From Saccharibacillus alkalitolerans (GTDB lineage Bacteria; Bacillota; Bacilli; Paenibacillales; Paenibacillaceae): DNA of 64,000 nucleotides. A program made the translations under genes and the position numbers. The DNA lies in contig NZ_JAAFGS010000002.1 in the NCBI RefSeq assembly GCF_011090185.1, positions 186,001 to 250,000 of the forward strand. The letters are read 5' to 3'. This document shows, piece by piece, positions 24,188-32,795 of the stretch; within the stretch, counting starts at the first letter, position 1, and every line of letters begins with the position of its first letter. The notes beneath the pieces were generated by a model that saw nothing but the letters and a program-made list of their open reading frames with translations, was not told the DNA's origin and did no database searches.

Positions 24188-27081
24188 TGGACCATTCTAC
24201 GCGACATTTGAACGAATCCCTGAATTGGGGATTTATCAACCATGAGCAGGAATCGCCGGAGCGATACAAGCCCAAGCTGCTTCTCAACGATCGGCAAAAC
24301 GGCGACTATATCCTGACCCCGCTGTTGGATGAGCTGCAGCACTGTTTGTCGTTTACGTTCTCGGTGGCCTTTATCACGGAAAGCGGTCTGGCCGTGCTCA
24401 AAGCCCACCTCGCCGATCTGCATGCCCGAGGCGTTAGCGGCCGAATCCTGACTTCCCATTATCTGAAATTCAATCATCCCAAGACATTTCGGGAGCTGCT
24501 GAAGATTCCCAATATCGAGGTGCGTCTGACGGAATTAAGCGGTTTTCATGCCAAAGGGTACGTGTTCCGGCATCCCGGGCATTCAACGATCATCATGGGC
24601 AGCGCCAACCTGACGGCCGCGGCGCTCAAGACCAACTATGAATGGAACGTGAAGCTGACTTCATTCGAAAACGGCGGTCTGCTCGCGCAGTTCCACGCCG
24701 AATTCGACAAAGCCTGGCAGGCGGCTACGCCTCTCTCGTCCGAATGGATTGAAGCTTATCAGATCATGTACACCGAGACGCGCAAAGCGGACAAGAAGCT
24801 GCAGGCCGAACTTCCGCCGCTCCCGGAAAACACGACGCCTTACGGCGTGTTAAGCCCGGTACAGCCGAACAAGATGCAGCGGCAGGCTTTGCGAAACCTC
24901 GGCGCTTTGCGCGAAAGCGGAGCCCGCAGAGGCTTGGTCATCTCGGCCACCGGCACCGGCAAAACGTATCTGTCCGCCTTCGACGTCAAAAGCGCGGCAC
25001 CTCGCCGTATGTTATTCGTCGTGCACCGGGAGCAGATTCTGAACCAAGCGATCAGCGACTACCGGAAAATCATCGGCGGACCCGACAGCGACTACGGCAT
25101 GTTCTCCGGCGATCGAAGGGACGCGGAGGCCAAGTATGTATTCGCCACGATCCAAACGATATCCAAAGCCGAGCATCTGAGCCTGTTCGCCGCCGACACT
25201 TTCGACTATATCCTGATCGACGAGGTTCACAAAGCCGGCGCGGCTTCTTATCTCAACCTGATCGAACATTTCAGTCCCAAGTTCCTGCTCGGCATGACCG
25301 CGACGCCGGAACGGACGGATACTTTTAACATTTACGAATTGTTCGACTACCATATCGCGTACGAGATTCGGCTGCAGGAAGCGCTGGAAGAAGACATGCT
25401 GTGCCCGTTCCATTATTTCGGCGTGACGGATTATAGGTGTAACGGCGAGCTGTTGGCCGACGCTTCCGCTTTATCCGAAGACGATCGGGAACGGCGCGTC
25501 GATTATCTGACGGAAAAAATCGAATATTACGGGCACTCCGGCGAATCCGTCCGCGGCCTCATCTTCTGCAGCCGCAAAGCGGAAGCCGCCGAATTGTCCG
25601 CCATGCTGAATGCTCGCGGTTACCGAACGGCGGCGCTGGACGGCACTGACAGTCCAGAAGAACGCGAACGCCGGATCAATCAGCTGGAGCAGGGCGAGCT
25701 GCAGTACATCCTGACCGTGGACATTTTCAACGAGGGCATCGATATTCCGTCGATCAACCAGGTCGTGATGCTGCGTCAGACCCAGTCCAGCATCGTCTTC
25801 ATCCAGCAGCTCGGCCGCGGACTGCGCAAGCACGAGAGCAAAGAATTCGTGACCGTGATCGACTTCATCGGCAACTACCAAAACAACTACCTGATCCCGA
25901 TCGCCCTATCCGGAGACAAGTCGCAAAATAAAGACAATATCCGCCGGCATATGAAAGACACCAGCTATATCCGCGGCCTGTCTTCGATCAACTTCGAAGA
26001 AGTCGCGCGGCAGCAGATCTTCAAGTCGATCAGCGAAAGCAATCTGACCGCGTTCAAGCTGCTGCGAGAAGCGTATCTGGAATTGAAAAATCGGCTGAAC
26101 CGCATTCCGCTGCTGATGGACTTCGTGGAGAACCATTCGCTCGACCCGTTGATTTTTGCCGACAAGTTCCCGAGCTATTATCATTTTCTGCTGAGGGTCC
26201 GAGAACCGGTGCCGAGTCTGTCGCAGCCGGAACAGCAGGTTTTGACGATGCTCACCGGCGAAATGCTGAACGGGAAAAGACGGCACGAGATTCTGCTGCT
26301 GGACATGCTGCTGAAGCAGGGCGCCGTCGCGAAGTCGGATTATCTGGAACGGCTGCGCGCGGACGGCTGCCGGGTAGGCGTGGATACGCTGGAATCGGTC
26401 ATGCGAGTGCTGAGCCTGGAATTCTTCAACGAGCAGGCGCGGCAAAAATACGGAAACACGCCGCTTGTCCGGCAGGACGACGACGGGAATTACAGCTTCC
26501 ATCCCGCGATGGCAGAAGCTTTGCGTCGAGACGATTACTTCCTGCAGTCGGTGTCGGATCTGATCCAAACCGCCTTTACCAAAAACGAGCAGTACGACAA
26601 CAAAGCGACAATGACCTTGTACAAGAAATATTCCAGAAAAGACGCCAGCAAGCTGCTGAATTGGGACAAGGACGGCACCCCTACGATATTCGGCTACAAG
26701 ATCAAAAACGGCACCTGCCCGATCTTCGTCACCTACAAGAAGCACGAAAACATCGGAGCCAGCACCAAGTACCAGGACGAATTCGTCAACGCGGAAGTGC
26801 TCCAATGGTCCACCCGCAGCCGCCGAACCCTGCAATCCGAAGAAGTCCAGCTCATCCTGGACGCCGACCGCGAAGGCATCGAGCTGCATATCTTCGTGAA
26901 GAAAGACGACTCGGAAGGACCCGAATATTATTACCTGGGACAAGCGCATTACGACGGAAAAAGCGCGGTCGAGAGCACCATGGCGGACGAAAACGGCAAT
27001 TCGATTCCGGTGGTGCATATGAATTTGGTGTTGGAGCATGCGGTGGAGAGTAAGTTGTATGGGTATTTGACGGGGGATTGA
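24187..27081 (+). CDS. PLD nuclease-SF2 helicase-DUF3427 fusion protein
   Basis: A 964-residue protein with three parts. Residues about 30-200 are a phospholipase-D-like nuclease domain with FHAKGYVF (His121, Lys123) and IIMGSANLT. Residues about 225-600 are a superfamily 2 helicase: ATGTGKT (254-260), the DEVH box, GMTATPERTD and the final motif QLGRGLRKH. The C-terminal 300 residues match DUF3427 in pattern, ending with a small domain beginning FGYKIKNG. Such proteins are common in defence islands and are expected to translocate on and cut nucleic acid. It is coupled to the NUDIX gene and marks the left side of the defence island. Confidence 0.88.
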   Translation: MDHSTRHLNESLNWGFINHEQESPERYKPKLLLNDRQNGDYILTPLLDELQHCLSFTFSVAFITESGLAVLKAHLADLHARGVSGRILTSHYLKFNHPKTFRELLKIPNIEVRLTELSGFHAKGYVFRHPGHSTIIMGSANLTAAALKTNYEWNVKLTSFENGGLLAQFHAEFDKAWQAATPLSSEWIEAYQIMYTETRKADKKLQAELPPLPENTTPYGVLSPVQPNKMQRQALRNLGALRESGARRGLVISATGTGKTYLSAFDVKSAAPRRMLFVVHREQILNQAISDYRKIIGGPDSDYGMFSGDRRDAEAKYVFATIQTISKAEHLSLFAADTFDYILIDEVHKAGAASYLNLIEHFSPKFLLGMTATPERTDTFNIYELFDYHIAYEIRLQEALEEDMLCPFHYFGVTDYRCNGELLADASALSEDDRERRVDYLTEKIEYYGHSGESVRGLIFCSRKAEAAELSAMLNARGYRTAALDGTDSPEERERRINQLEQGELQYILTVDIFNEGIDIPSINQVVMLRQTQSSIVFIQQLGRGLRKHESKEFVTVIDFIGNYQNNYLIPIALSGDKSQNKDNIRRHMKDTSYIRGLSSINFEEVARQQIFKSISESNLTAFKLLREAYLELKNRLNRIPLLMDFVENHSLDPLIFADKFPSYYHFLLRVREPVPSLSQPEQQVLTMLTGEMLNGKRRHEILLLDMLLKQGAVAKSDYLERLRADGCRVGVDTLESVMRVLSLEFFNEQARQKYGNTPLVRQDDDGNYSFHPAMAEALRRDDYFLQSVSDLIQTAFTKNEQYDNKATMTLYKKYSRKDASKLLNWDKDGTPTIFGYKIKNGTCPIFVTYKKHENIGASTKYQDEFVNAEVLQWSTRSRRTLQSEEVQLILDADREGIELHIFVKKDDSEGPEYYYLGQAHYDGKSAVESTMADENGNSIPVVHMNLVLEHAVESKLYGYLTGD

Positions 27082-27093
27082 AATCGATATGTT

Positions 27094-27130
27094 AAAGAGG
27101 TTACAGTTGTAAGTTGACTGTAACCTCTTT
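27094..27130. terminator. bidirectional terminator between convergent genes
   Basis: A perfect 14-bp stem AAAGAGGTTACAGT and its complement around a nine-base loop, with T residues beyond it. It separates the helicase gene from the convergent AlbA_2 gene whose stop follows immediately. Confidence 0.88.
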
Positions 27131-27132
27131 TC

Positions 27133-28059
27133 TTACCGCCTTCTTCCTAACCAACCTTTGGGCTTCTCTAAAAATTTTTGGACTTTCCATAACACTTCGC
27201 CTTGCGCAAATACAGATCCCACAGTTTCCTTAATATATTCCTTTCCTCTGGCATCTCTCAGAATCAATCTGAATTTAAAAAATTCTTGGTCCGGATTTCC
27301 AAACTCATTCATTCGGAGCAGTAGCGCGTCATTAGACTCGAAATTCACGAAAATATGGCCTACTTCTTCATCAAATGGCTTCAACGATAATTTAAAGTCG
27401 TTATTAGAATATTCTTTCCACCCACGTACCGAGTGCCTCGTTCGTAAACGGCCGTTCAAATCAATAATCTGAAAACTACCTGAAATTATAGTTATTGGCT
27501 TTTTGGAATAGTTCGAAATACAAACCTCTATCGAAGCACAACCATACTCTTCCTTACGAGCAAATAACTCTTCTTCGCAAAAGGCAATATCGATTTGCTC
27601 TCTTCCTTCATAGATCCTATCGAAATCAGGTCTTTTCAAACGATCATTTCTGCTCCCTCTCCTAATCCACGAATCACCCTCTTGCCATTTCCCAATTTTC
27701 TTTTTGATCATATATGGCTTGTTCTCACTATTAAAAATCTTAAAAATACCAAATAACTTGCCGTCGTACTCGTATTTAAAATATTCAAAAGTAAGTTCCG
27801 GCTCAACATGGTTATGTACGGCTTCAGCGTAAACGGCCGAGTCGATAAATTCTTCTGGTGGAATACCCTTATATTCATTTCCTTCCGAACGCTCTTTTAC
27901 ACCTATGACAATGTACTTGTCGCCTTCTATATGACAGTTCGCCATAGCCACAATATCTTTGATTAACTCTGCAAGATACGCTGGAGAATATTGAACGGCT
28001 TTAAAATCTAATTCATAACCTTCGTGTCCATTCAAAAGCAAGTCTTTGATTTTATCCAT
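27133..28059 (-). CDS. AlbA_2 (Schlafen-like) domain protein
   Basis: A 308-residue protein. The N-terminal 130 residues match the AlbA_2/Schlafen-type domain: GHEGYELDFKAVQYS with the ExDFK motif, IVAMANCHIEGDKYIVIGV and SWIRRGSRNDRL. The remaining 170 residues form a beta-rich domain of unknown type (FQIIDLNGRLRTRHSVRGW and following). AlbA_2 proteins bind nucleic acids or nucleotides and are frequent in phage-defence neighbourhoods. GGAGG lies eight bases upstream of the ATG at MDKIKDLL; longer open sequence upstream was not used. The codons are AT-rich compared with the left flank, consistent with recent transfer. Confidence 0.75.
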   Translation of the reverse strand: MDKIKDLLLNGHEGYELDFKAVQYSPAYLAELIKDIVAMANCHIEGDKYIVIGVKERSEGNEYKGIPPEEFIDSAVYAEAVHNHVEPELTFEYFKYEYDGKLFGIFKIFNSENKPYMIKKKIGKWQEGDSWIRRGSRNDRLKRPDFDRIYEGREQIDIAFCEEELFARKEEYGCASIEVCISNYSKKPITIISGSFQIIDLNGRLRTRHSVRGWKEYSNNDFKLSLKPFDEEVGHIFVNFESNDALLLRMNEFGNPDQEFFKFRLILRDARGKEYIKETVGSVFAQGEVLWKVQKFLEKPKGWLGRRR

Positions 28060-28102
28060 GTACGCAACCTCCATGTTCCAAATGTTCTTTTCGAATAGTT
28101 TG

Positions 28103-28118
28103 TGGTATATTTCTACCA
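28103..28118 (+). promoter_or_regulatory. inverted repeat upstream of the HTH/PIN pair
   Basis: TGGTA and TACCA flank a six-base AT-rich spacer, 25 bases before the ATG of the HTH protein. The spacer resembles a -10 box. This is the expected position for autoregulation by an antitoxin-like HTH protein. Confidence 0.45.
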
Positions 28119-28143
28119 TAAAACAAAAGGAGTTGAGTCGTCT

Positions 28144-28719
28144 ATGGGAAGCCTTAAGCAAAAAGATTCCTCTTACGATGGCCTCAAAAATCGAATTATT
28201 AAAAAGATGCGAATCAGCGAAACGGATGCCGATACGCTGGTGCAGGCGCATATTCTCAAACTTCGAGCCGAAAGAAAACTGCAGCAAGCTCAAGCGAAGC
28301 TGTCCCCGGAAATTCAAGACGAATTTTCAAAAACGATCGAAGACGGCGACGTTCAGGAAGAGATCCAACGGGTCGTTTCCGAATTAGAAAGAGAAGAAGA
28401 AATTTCGAATCCAAACAAGCGGGCTGCGCCCAAATATTTTACCGTGCGCGAAGTCTCAAAATACAAAGGCATTACGCCTCAACAGGTTAGACGGAACTGT
28501 ATCGCCGGAAAGTATAAGGCTGAGCAGGTCGCAGGGGAACACTCTTCATGGAGAATTTCCAGCGAACAATTTGAATCTGAAGAAGGGTTCCAAGACTTTC
28601 TTCAGGAAAGAAACAAAATTGCCGAAAGAACGGCGCAAGCTGCGAAAATGGCGATAGAACTGTGGCGGGACGGTCGTAACGGAATTCCTGAAAAGGATCT
28701 CGACGATCATGAGCAATAA
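28144..28719 (+). CDS. HTH protein, probable antitoxin of the PIN toxin
   Basis: A 191-residue protein. The N-terminal half is charged and helical. Residues about 98-140 form an excisionase/MerR-like helix-turn-helix (FTVREVSKYKGITPQQVRRN, then GKYKAEQVAG..WRISSEQ). It overlaps the following PIN gene by 11 bases, the usual order antitoxin then toxin. It would bind the toxin and the inverted repeat just upstream. The family was recognised by pattern only. AAGGAG lies 11 bases before the ATG. Confidence 0.7.
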   Translation: MGSLKQKDSSYDGLKNRIIKKMRISETDADTLVQAHILKLRAERKLQQAQAKLSPEIQDEFSKTIEDGDVQEEIQRVVSELEREEEISNPNKRAAPKYFTVREVSKYKGITPQQVRRNCIAGKYKAEQVAGEHSSWRISSEQFESEEGFQDFLQERNKIAERTAQAAKMAIELWRDGRNGIPEKDLDDHEQ

Positions 28720-29368
28720 ACAACCGGATGCGCCTGTGACTTATATGCTGGATACCAACCTGCTGCGCTACTTGACCGGGAAAGATTCAAATCAAGCCGA
28801 GCTGCAGCGCTTAAAAGAAAGTGCAGAAGAATTCTGGACAAAAAGTCTGCACGAGGTCAGAGATACCGGTGCCGCAATTTTGCTTCCGCAGGAAGTCGTG
28901 CGCGAGTTAAGCGTCCAAATGCACGTGCTGCCCAATGAAACTCAGGAACAACTCAATCGAATCATAGCTTCTTTAGAGAAAGAAAGTTTCGATCTCTCTT
29001 CTTCTCTCGAATATGAACTGAGGAAGTTCAGCAGTTATGCGATTCAAAAATATCAAGATCAAATTCGGCCTCGCCAGCAAACAACTACGCAAGGCGGAAT
29101 GAAAGACTACAAACTCGAATACCTGCAAACCTCCGACGCTCGTATTCTTGTTTCCGCCTATCTGAACGACGCCATCTTAGTGACTCGAAACATCAAAGAT
29201 TTCATTGTCTATCTCCTATTCTGTGCTCCGGAAGAAAAACGATTATACGATTTTGTCGAGAAACAGTTTGTGACGGTGCCGGCAGAAGGCTTGGAACTTG
29301 TTGCTCAAGACCCGCACTTCCAGGAAGTTCGAGCCAAGTTGGAGCATTTGCTGATCGGGGAAGAATAA
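28709..29368 (+). CDS. PIN-domain protein (DUF4411-like), probable toxin RNase
   Basis: A 219-residue PIN-fold protein, expected to be a metal-dependent ribonuclease. The N-terminal TYMLDTNLLRYL carries the first acidic residue; the C-terminal part shows TSDARILVSAYLNDAILVTRNIKDF with the usual PIN pattern, Asn replacing the common Asp after TR as in many VapC proteins. It is longer than VapC toxins because of a helical middle segment. Translation is coupled to the HTH gene by an 11-base overlap. A hairpin ends the unit. Confidence 0.75.
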   Translation: MSNKQPDAPVTYMLDTNLLRYLTGKDSNQAELQRLKESAEEFWTKSLHEVRDTGAAILLPQEVVRELSVQMHVLPNETQEQLNRIIASLEKESFDLSSSLEYELRKFSSYAIQKYQDQIRPRQQTTTQGGMKDYKLEYLQTSDARILVSAYLNDAILVTRNIKDFIVYLLFCAPEEKRLYDFVEKQFVTVPAEGLELVAQDPHFQEVRAKLEHLLIGEE

Positions 29369-29388
29369 TAGGATTGTATCCATACCAA

Positions 29389-29425
29389 AAAGCACGGCTC
29401 CGTGAGCGCGACGGAACCGTGCTTT
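29389..29425. terminator. bidirectional terminator after the PIN gene
   Basis: AAAGCACGGCTCCGT pairs with ACGGAACCGTGCTTT (one mismatch) around a seven-base loop with A and T flanks. It separates the PIN gene from the convergent helicase remnant. Confidence 0.85.
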
Positions 29426-29426
29426 C

Positions 29427-30056
29427 TTATTGTAAATGTTCAGTCTGCGCCCGCCGCTCAAAATGCACATGCAGCCGATACTCGCAGATTTCCCTTGTCC
29501 ACCGATACAGCAGCTCCCGATCTTCCTCCGCCACATCGAACGCCAATCGAAACTTCCCATCCGCAAACTCCACCTGACTGCCTTTCGCTCCCGCCCACTT
29601 GCTCATCGGCATGTCCGCGATCAGCTTCGCCACCTTCGCCCGCGTCTGCTCGTTCCAATCCCACAGCCGCTTCGATTCCTTGTCGCTGAAGTCGATCCGC
29701 TTCCGGTATTCCTTCTCCGTCAGATACCCGTGGAAAAACGCTGCCGCTTCCTCCGCCGTCACCGGCTCATCCCAGTGCTTCGCGCCGTGTTCCAGCATAT
29801 CCAGCAGCACGATCATCTTGTAGCTTTTCGTCATGACCGTCTTCTCCACATCGCGCAGCCAGGCTTCGTACCGCTCGTACACCTGCTGCTCCCGTTCGTT
29901 CAACATTTCGGCCCAACTCAAGAAGCCGACATACGAACCGAACTCGTCGCGGTAGGCTTTGCTGATCGAGCGTCCCTGCAGATGCAGTTCGAGGTAAGTC
30001 GGGATCTGTTTACGGAGATAAAAAAACGTTTTGCGTGAATTTATAAAGGCTTGCTC
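29427..30056 (-). pseudogene. C-terminal remnant of a large helicase-like protein
   Basis: An open frame of 210 codons runs from the in-frame TAA at 30057-30059 without any good start; the only starts inside are a TTG near 29921 and later Met codons. The translation (landmarks RKTFFYLRKQIP, YVGFLSWAEML, MTKSYKMIVLLDML, FFHGYLTEKEYRKRIDFSDKE and MSKWAGAKG) looks like the C-terminal region of SF2 DEAD/DEAH helicases of Bacilli. The catalytic part is missing. Its GC-rich codons contrast with the dnd genes that begin 150 bases beyond the break, so the break probably marks an island insertion or recombination point. Confidence 0.6.
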
Positions 30057-30128
30057 TTAGTATGCGAAAAAAACGTCACTTATAAATCAAATTTAGCAAA
30101 ACGCACACGATAAATCGCTCATGTTCTC

Positions 30129-30157
30129 TTGAACGTCTGTTCGTCTTAAGGTAAAAT
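30129..30157 (+). promoter_or_regulatory. dnd operon promoter
   Basis: TTGAAC (30129-30134) and TAAAAT (30152-30157) are spaced by exactly 17 bases, upstream of dndB. No other good promoter lies in the gap between the helicase remnant and dndB. Confidence 0.65.
30131..30142. promoter_or_regulatory. LexA/SOS-box-like element over the dnd -35 box
   Basis: GAACGTCTGTTC fits the Firmicutes LexA box core GAAC-N4-GTTC and overlaps the -35 hexamer of the dnd promoter. The flanking bases are T and G rather than the ideal C and G. An eight-base match is expected about once by chance in a window this size, so position is the main argument. Confidence 0.4.
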
Positions 30158-30173
30158 ACACGTACAAAGCACA

Positions 30174-30191
30174 TTATTACGTACGTAATAA
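30174..30191. promoter_or_regulatory. 18-bp perfect palindrome before dndB
   Basis: TTATTACGTACGTAATAA is self-complementary over its full length. It lies just after the predicted transcription start and touches the AAGGAG ribosome site of dndB, so bound protein or RNA structure would affect expression. DndB, a known repressor of dnd genes in other bacteria, is the obvious candidate ligand. Confidence 0.6.
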
Positions 30192-30203
30192 AGGAGAATG
30201 CTG

Positions 30204-31295
30204 ATGAACTTCAGTTATACTTTCCCTGCACTCCGAGGCATTCAGGCGGGTAGAGAATTTTACACCGTCATGTGTCCGTTGCGTCTAATTCCTAAGATCT
30301 TTTTGTTCGATGAAGAAGAAATTCCGGCTGAACATCGCGCGCAGCGTCTGATGAACAAATCGCGAATTCCCGACATCGCCAATTATATTTTAGAGAATCC
30401 GAAAGACTACATTTTCTCTTCTCTTACAGCTTCGGTAGACGGAGACATGAAGTTCAAGGAAAGCTCGAAGGATATGAAAGACATAGGCTATTTAACCATC
30501 TCTCTCGATTCTAAGTTCTTGATCAATGACGGTCAACATCGTAGAGCCGCTATCGAAGAAGCCCTGAAAATCTCTCCCGATCTTGGCGACGAGACGATCT
30601 CAGTGGTCTTTTTTCATGATTTAGGCCTGACTCGCTCTCAGCAGATGTTCTCGGACCTCAATCGACATGCCGTAAATACGACGTCTTCGATCGGAATCTT
30701 ATATGATCATCGGGATCAACTTTCGCTTATTACCAAGAGCCTAATTGCCGATATTCCTCTGTTGGAGCGTTATACGGATCGCGAGAAAGTATCGCTGTCC
30801 AAGAACTCGCCTAAGCTTTTTGCTCTCAATCATATCTTTAACGCCACCTCCAAGCTTATCAATAAGCGAAAAGGAGACTTGGTTTCGGAGCAAGAAAAAT
30901 CTTTTGTGTCGGAGTTTTGGGAGTTGCTTTGCAATTCGATTCCCGAGTGGCAAGACGTCTTGAAAAAGAAAATCTCTCCGCGCGAACTTAGAGTTCACTC
31001 GGTAGTCGCGCACGGAATCTTTTTGGAAGCCTTGGGCGTCATAGGCTACTACTTATATCTCAATCATCCGGATGAATGGCAATCTTACATTAAGAAACTC
31101 AAGAGTATTGACTGGAATCGCGAAAACAAAACGGACTGGCAAGGCCGAGCTTACGGCAATACCGGCCGCATTAATAAAACAGGCGAAACGGTGCAGCTCA
31201 CCGCTAACCTGATCAAATCAAAAATCGGTCTCCCTCTCACCGAGCAAGAACAGAAGATGGAGAACAAGTTCAAGGAGGCTTCTCAAAATGGTTGA
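30204..31295 (+). CDS. dndB: DNA sulfur modification regulator DndB (DGQHR protein)
   Basis: A 363-residue protein with the family-defining motif NDGQHRRAAIEEAL (DGQHR at 109-113) and the N-terminal IPDIANYILENPKDYIFSS. DndB is known in other bacteria to repress the dnd operon and to modulate modification frequency. The start was set at the second ATG because AAGGAG lies seven bases before it; an ATG six bases earlier is too close. It is the first gene of a five-gene operon and overlaps dndC by eight bases. Confidence 0.9.
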   Translation: MNFSYTFPALRGIQAGREFYTVMCPLRLIPKIFLFDEEEIPAEHRAQRLMNKSRIPDIANYILENPKDYIFSSLTASVDGDMKFKESSKDMKDIGYLTISLDSKFLINDGQHRRAAIEEALKISPDLGDETISVVFFHDLGLTRSQQMFSDLNRHAVNTTSSIGILYDHRDQLSLITKSLIADIPLLERYTDREKVSLSKNSPKLFALNHIFNATSKLINKRKGDLVSEQEKSFVSEFWELLCNSIPEWQDVLKKKISPRELRVHSVVAHGIFLEALGVIGYYLYLNHPDEWQSYIKKLKSIDWNRENKTDWQGRAYGNTGRINKTGETVQLTANLIKSKIGLPLTEQEQKMENKFKEASQNG

Positions 31296-32778
31296 TTTCG
31301 GACTTAACATATTCAACACAGGCACCAAATTTACGGAAGCCAAAGAACTCGTCAAAGAAGTCTATCAAATGGACGAACGCCCTTGGGTTGTAGGATTCAG
31401 CGGCGGTAAGGATTCGACGGCCGTCGTTCAGCTCGTCTTTCAAGCTCTTCAAGAACTTGAACCTTCCCAACTGCATAAGAAAGTCTATGTGATCTCCTCG
31501 GACACTCAGGTGGAGACGCCGCTTATTATCGATAAGATTACGCGAACGCTCGGTCGCATTCAAGCCAAGGCTTTGGAACTCGGTCTGCCTTTCGAAACGC
31601 AAAAAGTACGCCCGAAAGTCGAGCAAACTTTCTGGTCTTCGATTATCGGCAAAGGTTATCCGACGCCGCGTCAAAAGTTCAGATGGTGTACGGACCGTTT
31701 GAAAATTGAGCCTGCTAACCGTTTCATTTTGGATAAAGTCGACCAATTCGGCGAAGTCATCATGCTGCTCGGCGTACGCGATTCGGAAAGTGCTACTCGC
31801 GCTGCCGTCATGCAGTCGCACACGATCGAAGGCAAGAAGCTCATGCGTCATTCGACTTTGAGAAACGCTTTTGTTTTTGCGCCGATTCGTACTTTTAACG
31901 TAGACGATGTCTGGGAATTCTTGCTTCAATATGAATCCCCTTGGGGAGACGACAATAACGAGTTGCTTGAACTTTACCAAAGCTCCAATAGCGAATGCCC
32001 GTTGATCGTAGATAAAGAAGTTAAGGAAAGCGCCGGCTCTTGCGGAAATAGCCGCTTTGGTTGCTGGACTTGCACGGTCGTAAGCGAAGACAAAGCTTTG
32101 AGCGGATTTATCAATAACGGCGTAGACTGGCTGCGTCCGTTGTATGATTTCAGAAGCTTCTTGGTGCAAATCCGAGAAGATAAAACCAAAAGACAAAAAC
32201 AACGGATGAACGGTGAAGTTTATCTGCTTCCTTTTAATGACGAGCTCAATGGTCGCGAGCCGATCCTCAAAGAAAATTTGAAGCAATACTTGGATGAAAA
32301 CAATATCAACCTGGCTACCGTGGAAGAATTGGATATCGTTATTCAAGACGGAGATGAACTTAAGCGCCTGGGCGTAGGTCCTTTCACCTTGAAAGCTCGC
32401 GAAGAAATCTTGAGAGAATTGCTGCGCACGCAGAAACAAATTCGCGAATTACATGATCCGACGATTGAACTGATCACTATTGAAGAATTGAAAGCCATCC
32501 GCAAATACTGGCACGACGACCTGCAGTGGGAAGACCGCCTGCCGATGATCGTTGAAGAAGAAACAGGCGAAGTGTACGATTGGGATCACAATGACCGACC
32601 TGTATTCAAAGACGATCAACTCACTGATCTGGAGACGCTTTGCCAAGAAGAGGGCGTGAACTTGAGCGTACTCAAACAATTGATCTCCGTAGAAAAAGAT
32701 TACTCCGGCGTAAAAGTAAGACGCGGACTGTTCCAAGCATTCGATAAAACTCTGAAGCAAGACTTCTTGCATTTGTAA
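31288..32778 (+). CDS. dndC: DNA phosphorothioation protein DndC (PAPS reductase-like ATPase)
   Basis: A 496-residue protein of the PAPS-reductase/ATP-pyrophosphatase fold, which activates the DNA backbone for sulfur insertion. The PP-loop is FSGGKDSTA (38-43). A 4Fe-4S cluster is suggested by Cys134 (FRWCTDR), Cys252, Cys259 and Cys262 (SCGNSRFGCWTC). Length and motifs fit DndC. The C-terminal third is acidic and less conserved. It begins inside the end of dndB and is followed by dndD after 17 bases. Confidence 0.93.
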   Translation: MVDFGLNIFNTGTKFTEAKELVKEVYQMDERPWVVGFSGGKDSTAVVQLVFQALQELEPSQLHKKVYVISSDTQVETPLIIDKITRTLGRIQAKALELGLPFETQKVRPKVEQTFWSSIIGKGYPTPRQKFRWCTDRLKIEPANRFILDKVDQFGEVIMLLGVRDSESATRAAVMQSHTIEGKKLMRHSTLRNAFVFAPIRTFNVDDVWEFLLQYESPWGDDNNELLELYQSSNSECPLIVDKEVKESAGSCGNSRFGCWTCTVVSEDKALSGFINNGVDWLRPLYDFRSFLVQIREDKTKRQKQRMNGEVYLLPFNDELNGREPILKENLKQYLDENNINLATVEELDIVIQDGDELKRLGVGPFTLKAREEILRELLRTQKQIRELHDPTIELITIEELKAIRKYWHDDLQWEDRLPMIVEEETGEVYDWDHNDRPVFKDDQLTDLETLCQEEGVNLSVLKQLISVEKDYSGVKVRRGLFQAFDKTLKQDFLHL

Positions 32779-32795
32779 AGGTGGATTAGCTCTTC

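Noticed and set aside
29427-29921. A complete small gene starting at the TTG near 29921
   Set aside because: The homology-like sequence continues upstream of the TTG to 30056, so the frame is a truncated larger gene.
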